In this document: in pieces, positions 7,201 to 15,242 of the stretch | How the letters are laid out: each line of letters begins with the position of its first letter | How positions within the stretch are numbered: the stretch's first letter is position 1 | DNA from: a virus | Reading direction: 5' to 3' (one strand) | Virus record (IMG/VR): IMGVR_UViG_3300010389_000058 | Span: 1-34,977 of that record | Length of the DNA: 34,977 nt | Program-made: the position numbers and the translations under genes | Notes under the pieces: generated by a model | Told to the model about the DNA's origin: nothing | The model's input: only the letters and a program-made list of their open reading frames with translations | Databases searched by the model: none

Positions 7201-8951
7201 CCACTCATTACTCCATCTAGGTAAATATAAATCGTATTTCCATACCTTACAATAGCATTATGAACCCATTTATTACTAGAATATGAGTCGGTGCTTGGGG
7301 TAATTATTGATTCTCCTGTAAGAGCAACAAGGACACGATATCCTCCAGAACCAAAAGAAGCTCTGGGTCCAATATCTACTCTATTGCTAACATCCTGCCC
7401 CCAAGATATAAATGTTCCAACATCTGTAGCATATGACCAAAATTCAATAGTAAAATCGTCACTTCCAAAATTAAAATCAGCATTGTTGGTAACAGTCAAA
7501 TAATCACCAGTTCCATCAAAATACCAACTTCCACCATAGAAGTTGCTTTGAGCACTTGATGCAACAGCATTAGTTACAGTAACTGTCTTTGTAGAGCTTC
7601 CACTATTAATCTGATTACTTACATCAGCACTACTACCAACAAGAGGTAATGCTAATACCAAACTAGAAGCATTTGAATCAGTTCTTACACCAACTCTTGC
7701 AACCTTACCACCACCATCAGTATTCAGGATTGGTAGTGCTCCTGTTGCTTTTGGAAGTTCCATAGAACCACCAAAGTTTACTGGTGTCCAGTTGTTTCCT
7801 CTACCAGACTTATCTTCTCCGATGGGTGCAGAACCATCCATTGGGAGGTGGAATCCGTTTGTGCCAAATCCTTTTGAGTCATTAAGTCCATCTACAAGCA
7901 AAACACCATCAATTTCAAAAGCAGCAAGTTGACCACCACCACTGATAGATCTATATTCAAAGGAGCTAATATCAATTGGGAATGTAAGATATGAAGTCAA
8001 ATCAAACCAAGCAAGAGCACCTGGAGTTCCTAATCCCAAATCAGAAGCAGTTTTTGTTAATGTTGTTCCTCCATTATATGTAATTTTAAAATGATTGTTA
8101 GAATGTCCACTTGCAGCATATGCATACATTCTAACAGAAGAATATGCTTTTATTGTTGATTGTGGAGTAAATGTATAGTCATTTGGATCACTTGAACCAC
8201 TTGCTCTATCAGCATATGAAGTAATGCTATTATTAAAAGCATTTGAAGCATTAGCTATTGAATCTGTTGCCGTTAAACTACTACTCCAAGTTGTTCCATT
8301 ATTGGGTCTTGTTGTTGTTTGAAACTTTTTAGGTCTCCAAGTATTTGTGAGTGGATCAGTATATCCAAAGTCTGTTGGTTCAAGTGCTTGTCCATCAATC
8401 ACATAGAAATTTGTCAATGCTGCATTTAACCAGTAATTGTCTGTTCCATCTGCACGAGCACCTATACGGTGAGTATCAGTGCTGTTAAATCTAGTATCTG
8501 TATTTTGAGCATGAGTACCCTGCCCGACTAAAATATTATTAACATATAATTTGACATTATTACTTGCAACCGTGGTATCCACTGAAAAAAATACATGATA
8601 CCACCCAGTAGTATCTCTCATTCTTCCAGCACCAGATCTCACATAAAAGTTACCATAATCATAAACAGATATTCTTCCATCATCTTCTATTCTAACTCCA
8701 AAAATATCACCATCAGCTGATGGTGATGATGTTCTTGCTTCAATTATAACTTGATCATCTGCAGTACCTGGCAGAGTTGGATTATATTTTTTTACCCAAC
8801 CAGAAAAACTAAAAGTTTTCCTATTACCGGCAGATCCTGGATCTCTTTTTAAATGACTGTTGCTAAATGAACTTATACCAACACTACCATCAATAACCTG
8901 AGCACCAGATGCTCTATCCTCTGTAATTACCTGAGGAATAATTACTGCCAT
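4263..8951 (-). CDS. Large adhesin with three LamG-like domains and a SPRY-like domain
   Basis: A 1562-aa structural protein. Three concanavalin-A/LamG-like jelly rolls are visible at about residues 45-207, 474-633 and 667-825; the last two share the signature FDGTGDYL ... FTIEFW or WTIEFY ... YxDG ... GxIxxLRIxKGxAxYTSxF. A SPRY-like domain follows at about 1020-1170 (SGKWYAET ... IGIAFDADNGTVRFYKNG). A C-terminal region at about 1200-1550 repeats a GFKPDLVWIK / GFKPAFIMVKR unit. LamG and SPRY domains bind sugars or proteins, so a receptor-binding role outside the tail is likely but inferred. The RBS (GAGGGGG about 6 bases before ATG) is strong. It follows the 422-aa fibre gene by 12 bases and ends before a terminator. 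Most of the length is built from repeated folds, which suits exchange by recombination. Confidence 0.85.
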   Translation of the reverse strand: MAVIIPQVITEDRASGAQVIDGSVGISSFSNSHLKRDPGSAGNRKTFSFSGWVKKYNPTLPGTADDQVIIEARTSSPSADGDIFGVRIEDDGRISVYDYGNFYVRSGAGRMRDTTGWYHVFFSVDTTVASNNVKLYVNNILVGQGTHAQNTDTRFNSTDTHRIGARADGTDNYWLNAALTNFYVIDGQALEPTDFGYTDPLTNTWRPKKFQTTTRPNNGTTWSSSLTATDSIANASNAFNNSITSYADRASGSSDPNDYTFTPQSTIKAYSSVRMYAYAASGHSNNHFKITYNGGTTLTKTASDLGLGTPGALAWFDLTSYLTFPIDISSFEYRSISGGGQLAAFEIDGVLLVDGLNDSKGFGTNGFHLPMDGSAPIGEDKSGRGNNWTPVNFGGSMELPKATGALPILNTDGGGKVARVGVRTDSNASSLVLALPLVGSSADVSNQINSGSSTKTVTVTNAVASSAQSNFYGGSWYFDGTGDYLTVTNNADFNFGSDDFTIEFWSYATDVGTFISWGQDVSNRVDIGPRASFGSGGYRVLVALTGESIITPSTDSYSSNKWVHNAIVRYGNTIYIYLDGVMSGSGSWTAAMPTASATGIKIGGREFGTGLFDPMDGYIQDLRIYKGVAKYTSNFIPASTNPDILPDTPSGVSGGSKLAKITDGAVSFDGTGDYLSLADSDDWNFGSGDWTIEFYGNTKATTNGELTTVVTQSLYGASSDTSFYVGMGSYVSCWLSSGTNYQVQLNTSGVVVNDGNWHHIACVRNGTNIIIFVDGKNVANTTVSAEYTLGNSTQLLGIGSQNNNYFFPGFISNLRIIKGTALYTSDFTPPSAPLTDVTNTKLLCCQSNTSATAFDVVPTSGINDGTFWSSSSTLTDATKAFDGNLTPGNYATIDTTTRILTTQTITVNTSLEIFTNNFELQTITLNINGQNYNNTNAADPGGVNGIWTTVPFTGTMSGNTTIVRSAGSAALWGVRVDGTVLTDPVTANGNAAATNFNPFTTDINAVRGQESGYATLNPLDGSFTLSEGNLKGVSSGAYGCQFSTMGVTSGKWYAETTVLGTGSANACGIARFDHADTYPGNGASNFAYAYLNDGRKVTVGDSRTSYGATWQTVGDTIGIAFDADNGTVRFYKNGADQGIAFSTIDTSNGLHYIVQFDDSNGSNSEQIWNFGQKPFKFPPPEGFQPLNAANARPSTVIARPDQYVGIVTYTGNGSTQSIDIGFKPDLVWIKCRSTNLQDHTLVDTVRGASYRIRSNQTGEEVLESGFNVTSFNSSGFTVVDNTAGGYNVNGPIGGAYSGDAQYVAWAWKAGGNSNTFNIDDVGYDTASAAGLTAGTKTISAISANTKSGFSIIKWNAGASPAGSYPHGLGKAPAFIIAKPLTTFQWDVYHQSLGKDAYLVLNTTAGQVTGATTVWNSTSPDANTFSIGSAWANLGDVIVYAWAEIPGFSKFGVCKGSLATAQPDFNFLGFKPAFIMVKRSDSTGNWTIWDSTRNTYNPSQKQLFPNSNAQEGDLSADAIDIVSNGFVIRSSSSFTQTGSQNYIYAAFAEAPTFNLYGAQSNAR

Positions 8952-8963
8952 TTATCTACCCCC

Positions 8964-10232
8964 TCAACTAAAGTTTACAGAAGCACCAGCAAGCAGTTGT
9001 GTTCCTGCTGCTCCAACTCGATTAACTGTAAATGAAATCAAGTTAATCGTTCCGTCTGCTGTTGGAAGACTTGGTGTTGAACCTGATGGGAACAAGAAGA
9101 ATGTGCTGAAACCAACTGTTGCGATACCAGAATTAATGATTCTAACTGTATGAGATTCCCCTTCCGTTCCACCCGATACTGTGATGGTTGTAATACCCGT
9201 TGCTGTTACTTTATGATCTTGTGCAGAACTTAGATCAAGAGTAATTGCACCACCTGATGATGCTTCTGTTTGAATACCAGCAGCAATTGTAATTGTAGAG
9301 AATCCAGATGATGCAGTAGTAAGTGTGGCTCCACTTGAGAAGTTAATCGTAGTAATTGCAGAACCAACAGAACTTCCTGCTTGCTCTAAAGTTACTCCAG
9401 ATACAATATTATCTAAGTTTGAACCATCACCATAAAATGCAGTAGCAGAGACAATACCACTAGTAGCATCTAATGTAATTGCTGTTCCTACATTTACCTC
9501 AGTGTAGAATGTAGAGATTCCTGTAACTGTGATTCCAGCACCAAGAACTTCTATACCAGATCTTGCTGTTATAATACCAATTGAATCAATATTAGTTACG
9601 TCTTCATATGTCAAAACACCAGTGAATGTTGCAGCAACACCAGTGAGATTCTGAATTGTAATATCAGGTGTGCCAGATAATCCAGTAGCCGTTCCAGTTA
9701 CGTTACCAACAAATCCACCTGTTGATGTGGTAACACCAGTGATTTCTAAATCATTTTGGATTTTAACTTTCTTGGTAGTTGTAATACCAGTTTCACTATC
9801 ATAAGTGCTCCAAGTTCCACCAGCACCAGCACTACCAGAGATGCTAATATCTACAGTGCTACCTCTGAGTGCAAAAGTATTTCCTGTTCCTACAAAGTTT
9901 AAAATGTTTGCCTGTGTGGAGATTGGTGATCCACCAGAATAGATTCCAACGGTTGCAGTTGCTGCATTAAATGCCTTATATGCAACACCTTCAAGAACAT
10001 CACCATTAGTTGCTCCACCATTTAATACTGAGAAAGTTGATCCGTCTGTGGAAGTATAATCACTTCCCTCGATCATCTTTACACCATTGATGAAGAGATC
10101 AAAGTATCCGGGTACATATCCAGATTGGAAAGTGAAGTCAGTTGTGACTCCAGTAGGTGAGAAAGTTTGTCTTGCAACTGTGACTGATGAGTCACTTGGT
10201 GCTCTTCCAATATAACCGTTTCTATCTGGCAT
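8964..10232 (-). CDS. Tail fibre protein with shared N-terminal and C-terminal modules
   Basis: A 422-aa protein. The N-terminal module (about 25-90: YFDLFINGVKMIEGSDYT ... GDVLEGVAYKAF) matches in pattern that of the 233-aa gene at 2778-3479. The linker NFVGTGNTF ... VDISISG is also shared with it, and TGLSGTPDIT is shared with the 87-aa protein. The middle consists of short VTGIxT beta repeats. The C-terminal part (DLSSAQDHKVTATGITTI ... GTQLLAGASVNFS) is a cap domain of the kind common in cyanophage fibres, and the 1969-aa protein ends with a related DLSSAQ domain. The start overlaps the stop of the 183-aa gene (TGATG), indicating coupling. A trimeric fibre role is inferred. Confidence 0.8.
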   Translation of the reverse strand: MPDRNGYIGRAPSDSSVTVARQTFSPTGVTTDFTFQSGYVPGYFDLFINGVKMIEGSDYTSTDGSTFSVLNGGATNGDVLEGVAYKAFNAATATVGIYSGGSPISTQANILNFVGTGNTFALRGSTVDISISGSAGAGGTWSTYDSETGITTTKKVKIQNDLEITGVTTSTGGFVGNVTGTATGLSGTPDITIQNLTGVAATFTGVLTYEDVTNIDSIGIITARSGIEVLGAGITVTGISTFYTEVNVGTAITLDATSGIVSATAFYGDGSNLDNIVSGVTLEQAGSSVGSAITTINFSSGATLTTASSGFSTITIAAGIQTEASSGGAITLDLSSAQDHKVTATGITTITVSGGTEGESHTVRIINSGIATVGFSTFFLFPSGSTPSLPTADGTINLISFTVNRVGAAGTQLLAGASVNFS

Positions 10233-10783
10233 CAGTTAACTCCTGTCAGAATACTCAGGCTGACATCGACTGCAGATTGACTATCACAATAAACTCTCAG
10301 TTCGTCTCCACTTTCCAACAGAGTTTTACCAGTATCTGAGATGACAAAAGAACTTCCTGCAGGAATAGGGATCTTACTTGCAATCGCAACTGCACCAGTT
10401 GAAGTAACTCCTACACTACTATCAAGGACTTCAACAGTTAAATTGACGGAGTTTTGTGTGTTATTGGCAAAAGTTCCACCAATAATAATACTCTTAGTTG
10501 CTGCAGGAGAAGTATATGCAGTCGTCGGACCAAGAAATCTTATGGTTTGACTTGTTGCACTTGCTGTGTTTGTAGAGTTCCTATCAGCATATATCGTTGT
10601 TCCATCAATCTGAGCAACTCTTGTTCCGGCAATAAAGTTTTGATTATCAATCAGATCCGAAACACCAATACCCGTATTAGCAGTCACTGTAATAACAGTG
10701 CTTCCTGCTGCCACCGTGCTACCAGAGTATGTTGTTACAATTCCCGCAGCTCTTGTTACCGAATTTGAAAAAGCTTCTGCCAT
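10232..10783 (-). CDS. Virion structural protein, fibre-associated
   Basis: A 183-aa beta-rich protein (MAEAFSNSVTRAAGIVTT ...). The first half carries a TVITVTANTGIGVSDLI ... GTRVAQIDGTTIYADR pattern resembling the short RVxxIDGxTIxxD beta repeats seen in large cyanophage fibre proteins; the second half ends SGDELRVYCDSQSAVDVSLSI. It has no signal peptide or membrane segment. A late promoter (AATAAATA, 10811-10804) lies 20 bases upstream of the ATG. The gene is translationally coupled to the 422-aa fibre gene by a one-base overlap, so it may act as a fibre adaptor or a folding helper. Function is inferred from context only. Confidence 0.7.
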   Translation of the reverse strand: MAEAFSNSVTRAAGIVTTYSGSTVAAGSTVITVTANTGIGVSDLIDNQNFIAGTRVAQIDGTTIYADRNSTNTASATSQTIRFLGPTTAYTSPAATKSIIIGGTFANNTQNSVNLTVEVLDSSVGVTSTGAVAIASKIPIPAGSSFVISDTGKTLLESGDELRVYCDSQSAVDVSLSILTGVN

Positions 10784-10803
10784 CTTTCTTTATGTGTTAA
10801 GAG

Positions 10804-10811
10804 TATTTATT
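10804..10811 (-). promoter_or_regulatory. T4-type late promoter (AATAAATA)
   Basis: AATAAATA on the minus strand lies 20 bases upstream of the ATG at 10783 and just after the stop of the cupredoxin-like gene (10817-10815). Position and sequence fit the other late promoters in the window. Confidence 0.6.
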
Positions 10812-10814
10812 GAA

Positions 10815-12071
10815 TTAACCGCCAAGAGCGATTGCGAGTCCAAGTGAAACACCTGGTTGAATAGTGACGGTTGCAATACCTGCATTCAAATCAACAGTTT
10901 GAATGTTAGTTCCTGTTGATGTCTTAAAGTCAATCATTGTTGCACCAGCACCGATGAAAGTTCCTTCAGAACCAACACCGACACCACCACCTGAAGCACC
11001 AACACGAATTTCTCCGTGCATTCCAGAGTGAATGGAGCAGTTGTAGTGTAAGATGTCTGGTGCATTATATGGAACCTTAAAAGTAATGATTCCTACTGCA
11101 GCACCATTATTATCTACACCATCATCATATGCATTACCAGTTCCAGTCGAATTGACTGTCTTAATGTAGAATGGGTGACCAGATGCATTAACTGAGAAAC
11201 GATAATTCTTTCCTCTTGTCAGATAAAGAGTGGGATTATTCGTTGCTTGAGTAAATCCAATTCCAGTTGCAGCAAATTCATAGGCACTCGGAGCAGGAGT
11301 GCTGTTAACATCAAACTGTGTATAGATTTCAATGTCAGTTGATGTCGTAACACCACTGACATTCAGATCAGTAATATCAACCTGCGTTGCAGTTAAGATA
11401 CCTGCAGCAATACGGGCATCAGCAATAGTTGCGATTCCCGTGACTAAAAGATCTTTAGTTGTTGCTGCAACACTTACATTAATGTTTGCAGTTTCAACTG
11501 AAGTGACTGTAACAATACCTGCTGCTGCATATAATGTTGCAACAGTAGCAAATCCACTTATGTTTACATTATCAAGTTCTGTGTGACCATCAATATCAAC
11601 ATCACCGTTAAAATCTGCTGCTGCAGTAAATGTAGATAAACCAGTTACACTAAGTGTATCTGTAACAGTGAGATCATTGATGGTTGCATCATCTAAATTG
11701 ATGTCATCAAGATTAAGATCACCAGTGACACGCATGTCACCATAAACATAAAGTGCAGTCTGTCCAGTAGAAACTGGTGACCGCACTTCTAATGTATATT
11801 CGGCACTTGGAACTGATGTTCCAACACCTACACTATTGTTTGCATCACTAACATAAAAAATGCTTCCAGATGTTCCTACCTGCAAATCTTGTGCAAAGGT
11901 AGTAAATCCAGAAACCTTTAAATCAGTAGCACCGATTCCACCTCTGACATCTAAGGTGAAAGTTGGTTGAGTAGAACCAATACCGACATTTTTGGTAGAA
12001 GCATTTGCCAGAATTACATCTGTTGCTACTTCTAAACCATTTTTGACAACAAAATTCTTATTGACTGCCAT
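10815..12071 (-). CDS. Tail fibre protein with an embedded cupredoxin-like domain
   Basis: A 418-aa protein. Residues 1-255 are fibre-like repeats (GIGSTQPTFTLDVRG, LxVTGxxT, VDIDGHTELDNVNISG). Residues about 262-357 form a separate domain with the cupredoxin layout: a strand ending in a GHPF histidine (His299) and a closing YNCSIHSGMHG loop. This gives Cys345-x2-His348-x2-Met351, the ligand spacing of amicyanin-type blue copper sites. The remainder (DFKTSTGTNIQTVDLNAG ... LAIALGG) is a short beta tail. Copper binding is inferred from residues only; related CSxHSGM domains occur in other phage structural proteins. The RBS (GGGGGAGAG) is strong and a late promoter lies 33 bases upstream. The role could be metal-stabilised folding or binding to a host surface. 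Confidence 0.78.
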   Translation of the reverse strand: MAVNKNFVVKNGLEVATDVILANASTKNVGIGSTQPTFTLDVRGGIGATDLKVSGFTTFAQDLQVGTSGSIFYVSDANNSVGVGTSVPSAEYTLEVRSPVSTGQTALYVYGDMRVTGDLNLDDINLDDATINDLTVTDTLSVTGLSTFTAAADFNGDVDIDGHTELDNVNISGFATVATLYAAAGIVTVTSVETANINVSVAATTKDLLVTGIATIADARIAAGILTATQVDITDLNVSGVTTSTDIEIYTQFDVNSTPAPSAYEFAATGIGFTQATNNPTLYLTRGKNYRFSVNASGHPFYIKTVNSTGTGNAYDDGVDNNGAAVGIITFKVPYNAPDILHYNCSIHSGMHGEIRVGASGGGVGVGSEGTFIGAGATMIDFKTSTGTNIQTVDLNAGIATVTIQPGVSLGLAIALGG

Positions 12072-12104
12072 TCGGGTTCACTCTCCCCCGTGCTTATTTT
12101 CTAT

Positions 12105-12112
12105 TATTTATG
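12105..12112 (-). promoter_or_regulatory. T4-type late promoter (CATAAATA)
   Basis: CATAAATA on the minus strand lies 33 bases upstream of the ATG at 12071. Its internal TAA is the stop codon of the 1044-aa gene (12110-12108). Confidence 0.55.
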
Positions 12113-15100
12113 GCTTCGGAAAGTCTGGAACTCCTGGAGGAAGAATCCACCAGTTAGCAGACTTTATGTAATATTTCGTTTCTGTGAAGAATGAATTTTG
12201 GGAATGTCCATAATATCCGAATCCATAATTAGGGTCACCAGTATAAGTTGCATGAACGTGCCACAGCAATGAGTAGTCACCACCAGATGCGGAAGATCCA
12301 CTATCTTCATCCCAAGCAAGAGAATATCTATTAGAGTTTGCTGATTCTTGAACGTAAGCAGTAAGACTATCTCTTAGTTGAACAACATTAGCATTCAACA
12401 TTTTATGAATATTAAAATCAGTTGCATTTGTAAGATATTGTGGATTGTTCCAACCAGTGGCTGTTAACCTGTAATTTTGAGTGCCGTCTCTTGCCAAATC
12501 AAGGAATCTTTGCCATCTTGCATCATCAATGCAGTTACCAAAATCAGTTGGATTTACTATACCTGTGGTCTTTTGTAATGCTCTATATGGAATTGCACCT
12601 GAAGGTTGAAGAGGTGACCATGACATAATAAGAATTCTTCCGTCAGAATCAATGTAGTAATTGTTAGTGAATAGTTTAATATTGATTCTTGCTGGTCCAG
12701 TGCTTCCACCAAGTTGAGTGGTCGTAACAGTCACAGAACCATCAGTATAACCTGATCCTCCTCCTCCACCTTGTGAAGTATCACCTTCACCACCTGTTGC
12801 ACCATTCCCACCATTTCCACCATCACTGGTGCCTCTGGTTCCACCGGTCTGAATAATATTATATCCAGATTTGTAACCTCTTGATATAGATGCGGTATTT
12901 GATATTTCAGTACCATCAGGAGTCCTAAACTTGATAGTTCCTAAGTCATCGCAAGGTGCTTTCCCTTGATTTCTCCAATAATCACCTCTTGGACATGGAA
13001 TTGTTTTACCTGCGTTATTTCCAGTTGCATTAGTATCTGGAGTAACTGCATTCAAAGAACTTCTTGATCCAAAAGTACCGTTTGCCGAAGGAAGTTGTCC
13101 ATCAAGATAACGAACTCCACCCAATCCACCACCACTAGGTCCATTTTCTCCAGATGTTCTTATTCCACCACCAAATCCACCTCTACCATAATGTCCTCCC
13201 CATCCACCTTCACCAACACATGCAATCAAAGTTCCTTTTCTATAAAGGAATGGTGTGTTTACAGAACTATAAAGCCCCGTAAGGATATATTCTTCATTTT
13301 TTTTCATGGTGAAATTAATTTTGGAATATCCACCTTCTCCACCTTCATATCCATTATATTGTGTATAATCTTCTCCTGTTCCACCTGGTTCATCAAATCC
13401 AATACCCTTTCCACCATACATGTCAATTTCAACCTCAACATCTTGTTCAGCAGCATATAAACATACTGCATTACCCGGATGAGTAGAATAATCTATGGAC
13501 AATCCACCATCACTCAAATTATTTTCAGATAATGTTGCTGTTGCATTTGCATAATCATATTGTTCAATCTTAATAAGATTTCTTTTTGCAATAACATAAT
13601 AACTTACACTTTTAGAGTAAACAGGAGATACTTGAACATCAGTGGCAGTAACTTTACAACGAATAACTCCAGATCCAGTACCATCCGAAGTAATCTTCAA
13701 ATTTGGAGTTGTAGCTCCAGATACGGTTGTTGTAACTGTTTTCTTAATGGAAGAAAGTTCAATTCTAAATGAACCATCTCCACCAACACTTTCATAAGTT
13801 GGTGCTCCAGCTTCTGGTCTTCCGTTATATGCTGTTCTTATTACAGTTCTTCCGTCTCTATTATTACCACCAGCACCACCAGCACCTGCAGTCGTAGAAC
13901 CATTAGTGATTAATGCTGGATTGAAATATGAAGATCCACCTCCACCTGCTCCATCAGCACAACAACTAGGATATGGTTGTCCACCACCACCCCCATAATA
14001 TCCTCCTCCGCCACCTGCTGAACCTGGTCCACCACCAAGTGCTCTTCCAGGTGATGCACTACCCCCACCTGCACCTCCTGCAGATTGTGTTCCACCTTCT
14101 CCTCCTCTGGAAGGAGCATTTCCAGCATTTCCTCCAGTAAGTCCGCCACCATCACCACCTCTAGCAGGGTCGTTAGAACCACCTCCACCAGCACCAGCAA
14201 TTAAGATAGCCTGACTGTGAGTGACGGTTGGTCCCAAGAACAGTCCAGTATATCCACCACCATTTCCACCTCCACCATAACCACCACTATGTTGCCCACC
14301 TTGAGTAAATGATTGTCTAGAAATAGTTCCAGGATCTCCCCCCTCACCAATGATTAACTTGTATACTTGATCTTTTACAAAAGTAAATTCCCCATTTACT
14401 TCTCCACCATTTCCACCCGCAACAGATCTACTGTCTGACGCACCACCACCTGCACCAGTGGCAAAAATCTTTGTCGTTATGTCTGCGTTTGCAACAAGAG
14501 TATATGTTCTATACGTTACAAAATTATCATAAGAAGATACTTGACTAAAATCAATAGTTGCAGATCCACCCAGATTATCAGTTACTTGTATCTGACCAGT
14601 TGTTAAATCAGTAATCGTTGTGGTAGATGTTCCATCGGACAAATCATTACCATCAAGTTGCCACTGATAAGAAGATACTGCACCACCACCTGGAGTTTTT
14701 TGTGCGGCAACAGAAAAACTTGCTTCAAAAGTTTCTCCAATTGTTACGTCTGTTGGTTGTTTTGTAATTTCAATGGTTGGACTTAATGTTATTGTTGCAA
14801 TACCAGATTGAATAGGTTCATTATATGCATTGCCGGTCGATCTTGCTGTTCCTGCCGTAACTGCAGATCCTGCTGGTTGAGAATATGCTGAAGGAATATA
14901 ATCTGCGGTAAAATAAACTTCTTTGCCAGTATCACCTGCTTTTAAACCATTGATGGTAATTGTAGATCCAGTTCCAGTTGCAGAACTAAACCCTACGATT
15001 GATGCATTACTATTACTGTCCTCAGAAGTATCTAAAATCTGAGATCCATTATAGTACCATTTAAATGCAATAGAACCACCATCCAAAGAAAAATTTGCAT

Positions 15101-15242
15101 CATCAAAAGTTGCTGTTGCAATACCTGTAAATGTTGCAACCCCAATAACATTAGATAAACTCTGGGGATCAGTGACGATCCCCAGTTTTGGTCCGTTGAG
15201 AAATAGGGAAGTTGGAATCCCTCTAAAGTTGATATTCTCCAT
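12108..15242 (-). CDS. Glycine-rich and Ig-like adhesin/structural protein
   Basis: A 1044-aa protein. The N-terminus carries two Ig-like beta domains at about residues 10-140 (IAFKWYYNGSQIL) and 150-245 (IEITKQPTDVTIGETF ... YQWQLDG). A glycine-rich domain (about 245-485) follows, then another Ig-like stretch (about 490-560), a second glycine-rich domain (about 600-850), and a distinct C-terminal domain of about 175 residues rich in aromatics (LLWHVHATYTGDP, WWILPPGVPDF). The glycine-rich parts resemble those of the 673-aa protein at the left end, so the virion probably displays two glycine-rich adhesins. The gene begins the chain MENINFRGIPTSLF and its start overlaps nothing upstream except coupling from the next gene: the 1969-aa gene upstream ends at the same base (TAATG). 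Receptor binding is inferred. Confidence 0.78.
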   Translation of the reverse strand: MENINFRGIPTSLFLNGPKLGIVTDPQSLSNVIGVATFTGIATATFDDANFSLDGGSIAFKWYYNGSQILDTSEDSNSNASIVGFSSATGTGSTITINGLKAGDTGKEVYFTADYIPSAYSQPAGSAVTAGTARSTGNAYNEPIQSGIATITLSPTIEITKQPTDVTIGETFEASFSVAAQKTPGGGAVSSYQWQLDGNDLSDGTSTTTITDLTTGQIQVTDNLGGSATIDFSQVSSYDNFVTYRTYTLVANADITTKIFATGAGGGASDSRSVAGGNGGEVNGEFTFVKDQVYKLIIGEGGDPGTISRQSFTQGGQHSGGYGGGGNGGGYTGLFLGPTVTHSQAILIAGAGGGGSNDPARGGDGGGLTGGNAGNAPSRGGEGGTQSAGGAGGGSASPGRALGGGPGSAGGGGGYYGGGGGQPYPSCCADGAGGGGSSYFNPALITNGSTTAGAGGAGGNNRDGRTVIRTAYNGRPEAGAPTYESVGGDGSFRIELSSIKKTVTTTVSGATTPNLKITSDGTGSGVIRCKVTATDVQVSPVYSKSVSYYVIAKRNLIKIEQYDYANATATLSENNLSDGGLSIDYSTHPGNAVCLYAAEQDVEVEIDMYGGKGIGFDEPGGTGEDYTQYNGYEGGEGGYSKINFTMKKNEEYILTGLYSSVNTPFLYRKGTLIACVGEGGWGGHYGRGGFGGGIRTSGENGPSGGGLGGVRYLDGQLPSANGTFGSRSSLNAVTPDTNATGNNAGKTIPCPRGDYWRNQGKAPCDDLGTIKFRTPDGTEISNTASISRGYKSGYNIIQTGGTRGTSDGGNGGNGATGGEGDTSQGGGGGSGYTDGSVTVTTTQLGGSTGPARINIKLFTNNYYIDSDGRILIMSWSPLQPSGAIPYRALQKTTGIVNPTDFGNCIDDARWQRFLDLARDGTQNYRLTATGWNNPQYLTNATDFNIHKMLNANVVQLRDSLTAYVQESANSNRYSLAWDEDSGSSASGGDYSLLWHVHATYTGDPNYGFGYYGHSQNSFFTETKYYIKSANWWILPPGVPDFPKP

